From positions 62,001 through 126,000 of the forward strand of contig NZ_QLTK01000020.1 of NCBI RefSeq assembly GCF_003269035.1: a DNA stretch of 64,000 nucleotides, in the 5' to 3' direction. A program made the translations under genes and the position numbers. Origin of the DNA: Paraburkholderia bryophila (lineage in GTDB: Bacteria; Pseudomonadota; Gammaproteobacteria; Burkholderiales; Burkholderiaceae). Every line of letters begins with the position of its first letter. Position 1 is the stretch's first letter. The notes under the pieces were generated by a model, which saw nothing but the letters and a program-made list of their open reading frames with translations, did not search any database and was not told the DNA's origin. Shown here in pieces: positions 54,856 through 63,896 of the stretch.

Positions 54856-55827
54856 ATGAGTACTCTGCACGACAACAGCATCATCATCGACGGTCTGAAC
54901 ATTTCGAAGTTCGAGCGCTCGGTGTTCGAGGACATGCGCAAGGGCGGCGTGACCGCGGTCAACTGCACCGTGTCGGTCTGGGAAAGCTTCCAGAAGACGG
55001 TCGATAACATTGCCGAAATGAAGCAGCAGATCCGCGAGTACGGCGAGATTCTGACGCTGGTGCGCACCACCGCCGACATTCACCGTGCGAAGAAAGAGAA
55101 CAAGACCGGCATCATTTTCGGTTTCCAGAACGCCCATGCGTTCGAGGACAACCTCGGCTATATCGAGGCCTTCAAGGACCTCGGCGTGAACGTGGTGCAG
55201 CTTTGCTACAACACGCAGAATCTGGTGGGCACCGGCTGCTATGAACGCGACGGCGGTCTGTCCGGTTATGGCCGCGAAGTAATCCAGGAGATGAACCGCG
55301 TCGGCATCATGGTCGATCTCTCGCATGTGGGCGGCAAGACGTCGTCGGAAGCGATCGCCGCGTCGAACAAGCCGGTGTGCTACTCGCATTGCTGTCCGTC
55401 GGGGCTGAAAGAACACCCGCGCAACAAGAGCGACGAGCAATTGAAAGAGATTGCCGACGCGGGCGGTTTTGTCGGCGTGACGATGTTCGCGCCGTTCCTC
55501 AAGCGCGGCCCGGATGCGACCGTCGACGACTATATCGAAGCGATCGAATACGTGGTGAATCTGATCGGCGAAGACCAGGTGGGGATCGGCACCGACTTCA
55601 CGCAAGGCTATAGCACCGAGTTCTTCGACTGGATCACGCACGACAAGGGCCGTTATCGCCAACTGACGAACTTCGGCAAGGTCGTGAATCCGGAAGGCAT
55701 TCGCACGATCGGCGAGTTTCCGAACCTGACGGCTGCGATGGAACGCGCCGGCTGGAGCGAAACGCGCATCAAAAAGATCATGGGCGAGAACTGGGTGCGC
55801 GTGTTCGGCGAAGTCTGGACGGTTTGA
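54856..55827 (+). CDS. Membrane-dipeptidase-like (M19) protein of the betaine cluster
   Basis: A 323-residue protein of the renal dipeptidase fold, the type conserved in Pseudomonas and Burkholderia betaine clusters. The later metal histidines are retained (VDLSHVGG near residue 157; YSHCCPSGLKEHPRN near 178). But the usual N-terminal HxD ligand pair is replaced by LNI in IIIDGLNISKF, and the usual Glu of the VEGG-type motif appears as Gln in FGFQNAHAF. A classical zinc dipeptidase reaction is therefore doubtful. It starts 18 bp after glyA and must be co-transcribed. Its substrate in betaine metabolism is not known. Confidence 0.88.
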   Translation: MSTLHDNSIIIDGLNISKFERSVFEDMRKGGVTAVNCTVSVWESFQKTVDNIAEMKQQIREYGEILTLVRTTADIHRAKKENKTGIIFGFQNAHAFEDNLGYIEAFKDLGVNVVQLCYNTQNLVGTGCYERDGGLSGYGREVIQEMNRVGIMVDLSHVGGKTSSEAIAASNKPVCYSHCCPSGLKEHPRNKSDEQLKEIADAGGFVGVTMFAPFLKRGPDATVDDYIEAIEYVVNLIGEDQVGIGTDFTQGYSTEFFDWITHDKGRYRQLTNFGKVVNPEGIRTIGEFPNLTAAMERAGWSETRIKKIMGENWVRVFGEVWTV

Positions 55828-55885
55828 TTTTCGCGCTGGCCTGCGATTCCTACACTGACCCCACGTAAAAAAACGGAACCCTCAC

Positions 55886-56422
55886 ATGCAACCGCAACTG
55901 CCGATCAACGTCGATCCGGACACCGGCGTCTGGACCACCGACGCGCTGCCGATGCTGTACGTGCCGCGCCATTTCTTCACGAACAATCACACCGCCGTGG
56001 AAGAAGCACTCGGGCTCGATGCGTATGCCGAGATTCTCTACAAGGCCGGCTACAAGTCCGCGTATTTCTGGTGCGACAAGGAAGCCAAACAGCACGGCAT
56101 TGCCGGCATGGCGGTGTTCGAACACTACCTGAACCGTCTGTCGCAACGCGGCTGGGGTCTCTTCAAGATCACTGAGGCCGATCCGTCCAGCTCGCACGCG
56201 CGCATCGAATTGCATCACTCGTCGTTCGTGCTCGCGCAGCCGGGTAAGGTCGGCAAGCTTTGCTACATGTTTGCGGGCTGGTTTGCAGGCGCGATGGACT
56301 GGGTCAACGATACCGCGCCAGATAGCGCGCGCAAGGGTCCGCCGTCCCATTCGCGCGAAGCGCAGTGCGCGGCCGAACACCACGACCATTGCGTATTCGA
56401 AGTGTCGCCGCTCGCGGCGTAG
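55886..56422 (+). CDS. DUF5943/V4R-like protein of the betaine cluster
   Basis: A 178-residue protein related by pattern to V4R (4-vinyl reductase-like) domains. The fold region covers about residues 30-175, and the C-terminal CAAEHHDHCVFEV stretch resembles the cysteine pair at the end of V4R domains. It has no signal peptide. It lies between the M19-like gene and dgcA on the same strand. A small-molecule binding or regulatory role in demethylation is possible; no activity is established from the sequence. Confidence 0.8.
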   Translation: MQPQLPINVDPDTGVWTTDALPMLYVPRHFFTNNHTAVEEALGLDAYAEILYKAGYKSAYFWCDKEAKQHGIAGMAVFEHYLNRLSQRGWGLFKITEADPSSSHARIELHHSSFVLAQPGKVGKLCYMFAGWFAGAMDWVNDTAPDSARKGPPSHSREAQCAAEHHDHCVFEVSPLAA

Positions 56423-56502
56423 TGCCTGACTGACGCGTTTATCACGACGCCGGCAAACGCGCGGCAGAGCGCAACAAGCTATTCATTCCGAGGTCGATTG
56501 CG

Positions 56503-58566
56503 ATGCGTTACCCCAACCTTTTCAAGCCTCTCACGCTGAACCAGCTGACCTTGCGCAACCGCATCGTCAGCACGGCGCACGCGGAGGTGTATGCGGAGCC
56601 CGGCGGCTTGCCCGGCGACCGTTATATCCGTTATTACGAAGAGAAGGCGAAGGGCGGCGTCGGCCTCGCCGTGTGCGGCGGCTCGAGTCCGGTATCGATC
56701 GACAGCCCGCAAGGCTGGTGGAAATCGGTGAATCTGTCGACCGACAGGATCATCGATCCGCTCGCGCGGCTCGCCGAAGCGATGCATCGGCACGGCGCGA
56801 AAATCATGATTCAGGCTACTCATATGGGTCGCCGTTCGGCGTTTCACGGCGAGCACTGGCCGCATCTGATGTCGCCCTCGGGCGTGCGCGAACCGGTGCA
56901 CCGCGGCAACGCGAAGATCATTGAGGTGGAAGAAATTCGCCGCATCATCCGCGACTTTGCCGCGGCGGCGAAGCGCGTGAAAGATGCCGGCATGGATGGT
57001 GTCGAAATTTCGGCGGCGCACCAGCATCTGATCGACCAGTTCTGGAGCCCACGCACCAACTTTCGTACCGACGAATGGGGCGGCTCGCTCGAAAACCGTC
57101 TGCGTTTCGGCACCGAAGTGTTGAACGCGGTGCGCGAAGCCGTGGGCGCGGATTTCTGCGTCGGCCTGCGCATGTGCGGCGACGAGTTCCATGAAGACGG
57201 ACTCGATCACGAACAACTGAAAGAGATCGCTCAGGCCATGAGCGAAACCGGTCTGATCGATTACCTCGGCGTGATCGGCTCCGGCGCGGATACGCACAAC
57301 ACGCTCGCCAACTGCATGCCGCCGATGGCGCTGCCGCCGGAACCGTTCGTGCACCTTGCCGCCGGTATCAAGTCGGTGGTAAAGCTGCCGGTCATGCACG
57401 CGCAGAGCATTCGCGACGCGGGCCAGGCCGAACGGCTGCTCGCCAGCGGCATGGTCGATCTGGTCGGCATGACGCGTGCGCAGATCGCCGATCCGCACAT
57501 GGTCATCAAGATCCGCGACGGTCGCGAGGACGAAATCAAGCAATGCGTCGGCGCGAATTATTGCATCGATCGTCAGTACAACGGCCTCGACGTGCTGTGC
57601 GTGCAGAACGCCGCCACGTCGCGCGAAGAAACCATGCCGCACGTGATCGCGAAGACACGCGGGCCGAAGCGCAAGGTGGTGGTGGTCGGCGCGGGGCCGG
57701 CGGGACTGGAAGCGGCGCGCGTGGCGAAATCGCGCGGGCACGACGTCGTGCTGTTCGAGAAGAACGATTATGTGGGCGGCCAGATCATGCTGGCCGCGAA
57801 AGCGCCGCAGCGCGAACAGATGGCAGGCATCGTGCGCTGGTTCGATATGGAAACGAAGCGACTCGGCGTGGACCGCCGTCTCGGCGTCGCCGCCGACGAA
57901 AAAACCATCATGGCGGAGAAGCCGGACATCGTGGTGCTGGCCACGGGCGGCGCTGCGTTCACGTCGCAAGTCGCGGCGTGGGGCGTCGACGAAGGGCTCG
58001 CCGTGAGTTCGTGGGACGTGCTGTCAGGCAAGGTCGAACCCGGCAAGAACGTGCTGGTGTACGACGGTGTCAGCACGCACGCCGGCGCGGGCGTCGCCGA
58101 TTTCATGTCGAGCCGCGGTTCGAACGTCGAGATCGTGACGCCGGACGTGAAGGTCGCCGACGACGTGGGCGGCACCACGTTCCCGATTTTCTATCGACGG
58201 CTCTACGCGCAAGGCGTGATCCACACGCCGAATTACTGGCTCGACAAAGTCTACGAGGAAGACGGCAGGAAGATCGCCGTGATCCGCAACGAGTACACCG
58301 AAGAGCAGGAAGAGCGCGCGGTCGATCAGGTCGTAATCGAAAACGGCAGCACGCCGAACGACGAGTTGTACTGGAAGCTCAAGCCGGAATCGGTGAATCT
58401 CGGCCAGGTGGACGTGCACACGCTGTTCGCGTCCGAACCGCAGCCGTCGCTCAGCGAAGAACTCGGTAACGGCCGCTTTCTGCTGTTCCGTGTCGGCGAC
58501 TGCATTTCCATGCACAACATTCACGGCGCGATTTACGACGCGCTGCGCCTTTGCAAGGATTTCTGA
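56503..58566 (+). CDS. dgcA: Dimethylglycine demethylase subunit A
   Basis: A 687-residue flavoprotein of the trimethylamine dehydrogenase/2,4-dienoyl-CoA reductase family. The N-terminal TIM barrel binds FMN (about residues 1-370), followed by a Rossmann region with VVVVGAGPAGLEAARVA near 395. The reaction is dimethylglycine to sarcosine plus formaldehyde, with DgcB and ETF as electron acceptors. The cluster-binding region reads CVGANYCIDRQYNGLDVLC, in which the second of the four cysteines found in TMADH is alanine. dgcB starts 2 bp after the stop. Confidence 0.94.
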   Translation: MRYPNLFKPLTLNQLTLRNRIVSTAHAEVYAEPGGLPGDRYIRYYEEKAKGGVGLAVCGGSSPVSIDSPQGWWKSVNLSTDRIIDPLARLAEAMHRHGAKIMIQATHMGRRSAFHGEHWPHLMSPSGVREPVHRGNAKIIEVEEIRRIIRDFAAAAKRVKDAGMDGVEISAAHQHLIDQFWSPRTNFRTDEWGGSLENRLRFGTEVLNAVREAVGADFCVGLRMCGDEFHEDGLDHEQLKEIAQAMSETGLIDYLGVIGSGADTHNTLANCMPPMALPPEPFVHLAAGIKSVVKLPVMHAQSIRDAGQAERLLASGMVDLVGMTRAQIADPHMVIKIRDGREDEIKQCVGANYCIDRQYNGLDVLCVQNAATSREETMPHVIAKTRGPKRKVVVVGAGPAGLEAARVAKSRGHDVVLFEKNDYVGGQIMLAAKAPQREQMAGIVRWFDMETKRLGVDRRLGVAADEKTIMAEKPDIVVLATGGAAFTSQVAAWGVDEGLAVSSWDVLSGKVEPGKNVLVYDGVSTHAGAGVADFMSSRGSNVEIVTPDVKVADDVGGTTFPIFYRRLYAQGVIHTPNYWLDKVYEEDGRKIAVIRNEYTEEQEERAVDQVVIENGSTPNDELYWKLKPESVNLGQVDVHTLFASEPQPSLSEELGNGRFLLFRVGDCISMHNIHGAIYDALRLCKDF

Positions 58567-58568
58567 CG

Positions 58569-60482
58569 ATGAGCCCCGTGTTTGTCATCACCGTCCTGCT
58601 GTGGTTGTCGGTGGCGGGTCTGGCGTTCGCGCTCGTCAAACGCGCCGCTTACTGGCGCGAAGGTCGCGCCACCGCGGCGGGCGCGTACGGCTGGACCCAT
58701 CTGCTGACGATTCCGAAGCGCTACTTCGTCGATCTGCATCATGTGGTGGCGCGCGATCCGTACATTGCCAAAACGCACGTGGCCACGGCGGGCGGTGCGA
58801 TTCTCGCGATGGCGCTGGTGTTCGTCAATTACGGCCTGGCAATCTACTCGCCGTGGCTGGACAAGCTGATTTTTCTGGCCGCGCTCGTGATGCTGGTCGG
58901 TGCGGTGTTCGTGTGGCGCCGCCGGCATGGTGCGAAAGCGGTGCCGGCGCGGCTTTCGCGCGGGCCCTGGGATCATCTGCCGTTGTTGCTCGGCTCGTTC
59001 GCGCTGGGGCTCGTGCTGTTCATCGCGTTGCCGGCGGGTGCCATGTCGGGTGCGCTTGCGATCATCGTCGCGCTGCTGATCGCCGCGGGCGCGTTCACGA
59101 TGACGTTCGGCGCGGCGCGCGGCGGTCCGATGAAGCATGCGATGGCGGGCTTGCTGCACTTGGCGTTTCATCCGCGTCAGGAACGCTTTGCCGAGCGCAA
59201 CGACAACGACCTCGTGCCGCCGACGGCATTGAAGATGCCGCTGCTCGACGCGAAGGAATACGGCGTCGGCAAACCGGTCGAGTTCCGCTGGAACCAGTTG
59301 CTCAGTTTCGACGCCTGCGTGCAGTGCGGCAAGTGCGAGGCGGCCTGTCCCGCGTTCGCCGCCGGTCAGCCGCTCAACCCGAAGAAACTGATTCAGGATC
59401 TGGTCACCGGCATGGTGGGCGGCACGGACGCCGATTACGCGGGCAGCCCGACGCCCGGTATCCCGCTCGGAAAACACGGCGGCGCACCCGGAAAGCCGCT
59501 GATTTCGACGCTGATCGAAGCGGACACCTTGTGGTCTTGCACCACGTGTCGCGCCTGCGTGCAGGAGTGCCCGATGTTGATCGAGCACGTCGATGCGATC
59601 GTGGACATGCGCCGCAATCAGACGCTGGTGGAAGGCAGCGTGCCGGGCAAAGGCCCGATCACGCTCGCGAATCTGCGCGAAACCGGCAGCTCGAACGGTT
59701 ACGACGTCGGCGCGCGTTACGACTGGGCGGTCGATCTGCAAGTGCAGGTCGCGCAACCGGGGCGCAGGGTGGAGGTCTTGCTAATCGCCGGCGAAGGTGC
59801 CTTCGACATGCGCTATCAGCGCACGCTGCGCGCACTGGTCAAGGTGCTGAACCGCGCGGGCGTGGACTATGCGGTGCTGGGCGGCGTCGAAACCGATACC
59901 GGCGACACGGCCCGTCGTCTCGGCGACGAAGCCACCTTCCAGCAGCTCGCCCGTCAACTGATCGGCACGCTTTCGCAGTACTCGTTCGGCAAGATCGTCA
60001 CGGCCGACCCGCATGTGCTGCATAGCCTGCGCAACGAGTATCGCGCGCTGGGCGGTTTCTACGAGGTGCAGCATCACACCGCGCTGCTCGACGAACTGGT
60101 CGCGAGCGGCAAGCTGTCGCCGCGCGCGGTCGCTGCGTTGGCGGAACGCAAGATCACCTATCACGACCCGTGCTATCTGGGCCGCTATAACGGCGAAACG
60201 GAGGCGCCGCGCCGCCTGCTGAAGAGCATCGGCATCAAGGTGGTGGAAATGGAGCGCAACGGCGTGCGTGGGCGATGCTGCGGCGGTGGCGGCGGTGCGC
60301 CGCTCACCGACATTCCCGGCAAGCGGCGTATTCCGGACATTCGTATCGACGACGCCCGTACGATCGGCGCAGAAATCGTCGCGGTGGGCTGCCCGAATTG
60401 CACCGCCATGCTCGAAGGCGTGGTCGGCCCGCGTCCGGAAGTGCTGGACGTCGCCGAACTGGTTGCAGCAGCGCTGGAGTAA
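58569..60482 (+). CDS. dgcB: Dimethylglycine demethylase subunit B (iron-sulfur, membrane)
   Basis: A 637-residue protein. Several hydrophobic segments occupy residues 1-190, followed by two [4Fe-4S] binding sets in CVQCGKCEAACPAF near residue 255 and CTTCRACVQECPM near 325, then two CCG domains (HDPCYLGRYN, GRCCGGGGGAPLTD, VGCPNCTAML). It probably takes electrons from DgcA and ETF to the quinone pool. ATG at 58569 lies 2 bp after dgcA; the longer frame is not needed. It is 4 bp before the ETF alpha gene. Confidence 0.94.
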   Translation: MSPVFVITVLLWLSVAGLAFALVKRAAYWREGRATAAGAYGWTHLLTIPKRYFVDLHHVVARDPYIAKTHVATAGGAILAMALVFVNYGLAIYSPWLDKLIFLAALVMLVGAVFVWRRRHGAKAVPARLSRGPWDHLPLLLGSFALGLVLFIALPAGAMSGALAIIVALLIAAGAFTMTFGAARGGPMKHAMAGLLHLAFHPRQERFAERNDNDLVPPTALKMPLLDAKEYGVGKPVEFRWNQLLSFDACVQCGKCEAACPAFAAGQPLNPKKLIQDLVTGMVGGTDADYAGSPTPGIPLGKHGGAPGKPLISTLIEADTLWSCTTCRACVQECPMLIEHVDAIVDMRRNQTLVEGSVPGKGPITLANLRETGSSNGYDVGARYDWAVDLQVQVAQPGRRVEVLLIAGEGAFDMRYQRTLRALVKVLNRAGVDYAVLGGVETDTGDTARRLGDEATFQQLARQLIGTLSQYSFGKIVTADPHVLHSLRNEYRALGGFYEVQHHTALLDELVASGKLSPRAVAALAERKITYHDPCYLGRYNGETEAPRRLLKSIGIKVVEMERNGVRGRCCGGGGGAPLTDIPGKRRIPDIRIDDARTIGAEIVAVGCPNCTAMLEGVVGPRPEVLDVAELVAAALE

Positions 60483-60486
60483 CGCG

Positions 60487-61689
60487 ATGAATACGCTCAA
60501 ACGAATCGATCCGCGCCGGCCGTTCACGATCACGGCGGAGGGACTTAAACGCATCACGCTCGGCATGACGGCGGGCGCGGCAGGGTCATTGGAACCCGTG
60601 GCAGCGTCCGCCGCGGCACATCGCGAACAGGTCAAGGCGCGCCGTACCACCGCCGCGCCGCAGCGCGTGGTGCTGGTGGCCGCGCATGCGGACCGTGGCG
60701 CGCTGGACGATCACGCACGCCAGACCCTGGCCGGCGCCGCGTTGATCGCGGATACGCTGACCGAAGTCGTGCTGCTCGTGTTCGGTGAATTCACCGGCGA
60801 TGCCGCCGCGCTCGGCGCCGACAAGCTGATCGAATTGCCGATGTTCGACCGCCGCCGCTTCGCACCGCTCGACGAACTGAACGCGCTGGCCGCGTGCGTG
60901 GCCGCGTATGCACCGGTGCATGTTTTCCTGCCCGATAACGCCACGGGCGACGGCGACCTCGGCCGCCGTTATGCAGCCGCTGCGAATGCGAGCGTCGCGA
61001 CGCACGTGGTCGAGATCGACGCCACGCACGTCGCGTCTTATGTCCACGCGAATACGGCGTTCGCCGCGCGTTCGCTGCCGGATGTGGTGCTGCTCGCGCC
61101 GAATGCGGTCGAACCGAAGCTGCCGTTTGTCGGCGCAGGAGAACGGGTCGTCTGGCGTTTCGACGGCGCGTCGGCTGGAGCCGGAGGTGGCGCCAACGCT
61201 GATGCTAGAAAAATCACCGTGCGCGATCTCGGCATCGAGGAAATCGATGCCGCGCAACTGGCGCTGGAGGAAGCGGATTTCATCGTCTCGGCCGGTAATG
61301 GCGTGAGCGACGTGCCCGCGTTCGAGCGTCTCGCGGCCACGCTGGGCGCGGCGATCGGTGCAAGCCGCGTCGCCGTCGACGACGGTAAATTCACGCGCGA
61401 CAAGCAGATCGGTGCGACCGGCAAGACGGTTGAAGCAAGCGTGTATATCGCGTTCGGCATTTCCGGCGCGGTGCAGCACTTGCAGGGCATCAAGGATTGC
61501 CGTCATGTGATCGCGGTGAACCTCGACGCCAGCGCGCCGATCGCCAAGCGCGCGAATCTGACCGTGATCGCGGACGCGCGGGAAACCATCGCGGCGCTCA
61601 ACGAGGCGGCCGCCGCGGCGCGTCACGCGCGCGGTACGGGCGCCGCGCTGTTGAACTCATCCGCTGTTGCCGAAGGAGCGCTCGCATGA
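60487..61689 (+). CDS. Electron transfer flavoprotein alpha subunit (betaine cluster)
   Basis: A 400-residue ETF alpha/FixB-type subunit, larger than housekeeping EtfA because of about 60 extra N-terminal residues. The C-terminal FAD domain is clear: VSDVPAFERLAATLGAAIG, IGATGKTVEASVYIAFGISGAVQHLQ and NLDASAPIAKRANLTVI. With the beta subunit it carries electrons between DgcA/DgcB and the membrane. It starts 4 bp after dgcB and overlaps the beta-subunit gene by ATGA. Confidence 0.93.
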   Translation: MNTLKRIDPRRPFTITAEGLKRITLGMTAGAAGSLEPVAASAAAHREQVKARRTTAAPQRVVLVAAHADRGALDDHARQTLAGAALIADTLTEVVLLVFGEFTGDAAALGADKLIELPMFDRRRFAPLDELNALAACVAAYAPVHVFLPDNATGDGDLGRRYAAAANASVATHVVEIDATHVASYVHANTAFAARSLPDVVLLAPNAVEPKLPFVGAGERVVWRFDGASAGAGGGANADARKITVRDLGIEEIDAAQLALEEADFIVSAGNGVSDVPAFERLAATLGAAIGASRVAVDDGKFTRDKQIGATGKTVEASVYIAFGISGAVQHLQGIKDCRHVIAVNLDASAPIAKRANLTVIADARETIAALNEAAAAARHARGTGAALLNSSAVAEGALA

Positions 61690-62477
61690 AGATCGCCGTG
61701 CTGGTTTCCGTGGGCCGTCATCCGGTCAGCGGCGTGGCGCGCTATAGCCGCAACGACGCCGCCGCGCTGACGCTGGCGTTATCGCTGGTCAGCAAGCACA
61801 AGGCGACACTCGATGTGTTGCACGCGGGCGACCCGTCGAATCCTGCGTTACAGGAGTATCTGGCGCTCGGCGCGCGCTCGATCGAGGTGCTTGAAACAGC
61901 CGCTGCCGACGGCGTGCAGCTCGACGTCGCCGCACAGCTCGCCGCGCGTCTGCGAGGTTACGACCTGGTGCTGACCGGCACGCGCGCCGAAGGCGCGTTC
62001 GACAGCGGCATGCTGCCGTATCGCGTTGCCGCCGCGCTCGAGATGCCGCTGGTCGGCGCGGCAGTCGACCTCACGCTGCGCGACGGTTGTGCCGAAGTCC
62101 GCCAGTTCATGCCGAAGGGCTTACGCCGGCGCGTCGAAGTGCAACTGCCCGCGCTGATCGCGGTGCATCCGCTGGCCAACGCGACGCCGACCTATGCGTA
62201 TGCCCGTTTGCGCGAAGGCACTATCCGCCCGGTCACCACGGTTAATGCGGTGAATACGGATACAACTCACGCCGACGAGCTCGCCTGGACGACCCGTCCC
62301 GTGACCGCGAAACCGGTGCGCCTCGCCGCCGCCGAAAAGCGTTCCGGCCACGCCCGCATGCTCTCGGCAACGACCACCGAAAGCCGCGGCGGCAGCGTCG
62401 TAATTGAAGGGAGTTCCGTCGAAAAAGCACAAGTGATTCTGGCGTATTTGCGCGAGCATCAACTCGTGGATTACTGA
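61686..62477 (+). CDS. Electron transfer flavoprotein beta subunit (betaine cluster)
   Basis: A 263-residue ETF beta/FixA-type subunit, AMP- and partner-binding half of the heterodimer. It begins MKIAVLVSVGRHPVSG, and has DLVLTGTRAEGAFDSGMLPYRVAAALEMPLVG, a stretch typical of ETF beta. The translational start overlaps the alpha-subunit stop. It is followed 73 bp later by gbcA. Canonical EtfB/EtfA order is reversed, as in the Pseudomonas betaine cluster. Confidence 0.93.
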   Translation: MKIAVLVSVGRHPVSGVARYSRNDAAALTLALSLVSKHKATLDVLHAGDPSNPALQEYLALGARSIEVLETAAADGVQLDVAAQLAARLRGYDLVLTGTRAEGAFDSGMLPYRVAAALEMPLVGAAVDLTLRDGCAEVRQFMPKGLRRRVEVQLPALIAVHPLANATPTYAYARLREGTIRPVTTVNAVNTDTTHADELAWTTRPVTAKPVRLAAAEKRSGHARMLSATTTESRGGSVVIEGSSVEKAQVILAYLREHQLVDY

Positions 62478-62550
62478 TTTCCGGTTCGGGCCAGCATGCG
62501 ACCAGGAGGGCCTGGTGCAGCGCCAGACGTGACATGCAACGGAGCACACA

Positions 62551-63864
62551 ATGAAAGTCTCGGCAGACGTTCGCGCAATGATCGAACGCCGTAAAAAGAA
62601 TCACACGCTGGAAGCACCGTTCTATACGAGCGAGGCAATTTTCGCGCTCGATATGGAGGCGATTTTCCGGCAGCACTGGATTCAGGTGGCAGTGGAACCG
62701 GATGTGCCGGAGCCAGGCGATTACATCACGGTGGAGATCGGCCAGGATTCGATCCTGATTGTGCGCGACGACGACATGCAGGTGCGGGCGTTTCATAACG
62801 TCTGCCGCCATCGCGGCGCGCGGCTGTGCAACACCGACAAAGGCTCGCTTGGCAATATCGTCTGCCCGTATCACAGCTGGACGTATAACCTGAACGGCGA
62901 TCTGATGTTCGCCGAGCACATGGGCGACCAGTTCGATCGCTGCAAGCACAGCCTGAAAGCCGTGCATGTCGAGAATCTCGCGGGGCTCATTTTTATTTGC
63001 CTCGCCGAGACGCCGCCCGCCGATTTCCCGGTGATGCGTGCCGCGATGGAGCCGTACATGCTGCCGCACGATCTGGCCGGCTGCAAGATCGCCGCGTCGA
63101 TCGACATTATCGAAGAGGGCAACTGGAAGCTCACGATGGAGAACAATCGGGAGTGCTATCACTGCGTCGCGAATCACCCCGAGCTGACCATTTCGCTTTA
63201 CGAATACGGCTTCGGCTATCAGCGCACACCAGCGAACGAAGAGGGCATGGCCGCCTTCGAGGAAACCGTGGCGCGCCGCACCGCGCAGTGGGAAGCGATG
63301 AAATTGCCGTCGGCGGAAATCGAACGGCTCGCCGATCTGGTGACGGGTTTCCGCACGCAACGTTTGCCGCTCGATCGCGACGGCGAATCGCAGACGCTGG
63401 ACGCGAAAGTGGCGTCGAAGAAACTGCTGGGCGGTTTCGAGCAGGCCGACCTCGGCGGTCTGTCGTTCTGGACCCAGCCGAATTCGTGGCATCACTTCAT
63501 GAGCGACCATATCGTCAGCTTTTCGGTGATTCCGCTGTCGGCCGGCAAAACCCTGGTGCGCACCAAGTGGCTGGTGCACAAGGACGCGCGCGAAGGGATC
63601 GACTACGACGTGAATAATCTGACCGCCGTCTGGCGCGCCACCAACGACCAGGATCGCGCGCTCGTCGAATACTCGCAACGCGGCGCAACCAGCAGCGCGT
63701 ATGAGCCGGGTCCGTATTCACCGTTCACCGAGGGCCTCGTGGAGAAGTTCTGCGCGTGGTACATCGCCCGTATGGCGGATTACGGCGATGCGCCCCAAAC
63801 GGACGGCGCCGACGGCGCCACACCGGCTTCGCACGGCGAAAAAGTCGTGTCTTTCATGCGCTGA
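62551..63864 (+). CDS. gbcA: Glycine betaine monooxygenase, Rieske oxygenase subunit
   Basis: A 437-residue ring-hydroxylating-oxygenase-type alpha subunit. The Rieske [2Fe-2S] ligands are Cys85, His87, Cys105 and His108 (CRHRGARLC..CPYHSW). The mononuclear iron site lies in ENNRECYHCVANHPEL near residue 205. It demethylates glycine betaine to dimethylglycine and formaldehyde, receiving electrons from GbcB. It is followed 32 bp later by gbcB. No TGTCG-type 21-bp site comparable with choV was found within 100 bp of the start. Confidence 0.95.
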   Translation: MKVSADVRAMIERRKKNHTLEAPFYTSEAIFALDMEAIFRQHWIQVAVEPDVPEPGDYITVEIGQDSILIVRDDDMQVRAFHNVCRHRGARLCNTDKGSLGNIVCPYHSWTYNLNGDLMFAEHMGDQFDRCKHSLKAVHVENLAGLIFICLAETPPADFPVMRAAMEPYMLPHDLAGCKIAASIDIIEEGNWKLTMENNRECYHCVANHPELTISLYEYGFGYQRTPANEEGMAAFEETVARRTAQWEAMKLPSAEIERLADLVTGFRTQRLPLDRDGESQTLDAKVASKKLLGGFEQADLGGLSFWTQPNSWHHFMSDHIVSFSVIPLSAGKTLVRTKWLVHKDAREGIDYDVNNLTAVWRATNDQDRALVEYSQRGATSSAYEPGPYSPFTEGLVEKFCAWYIARMADYGDAPQTDGADGATPASHGEKVVSFMR

Positions 63865-63896
63865 GCGCGATACCGCAATCAGGAGCGGAGAAAACA

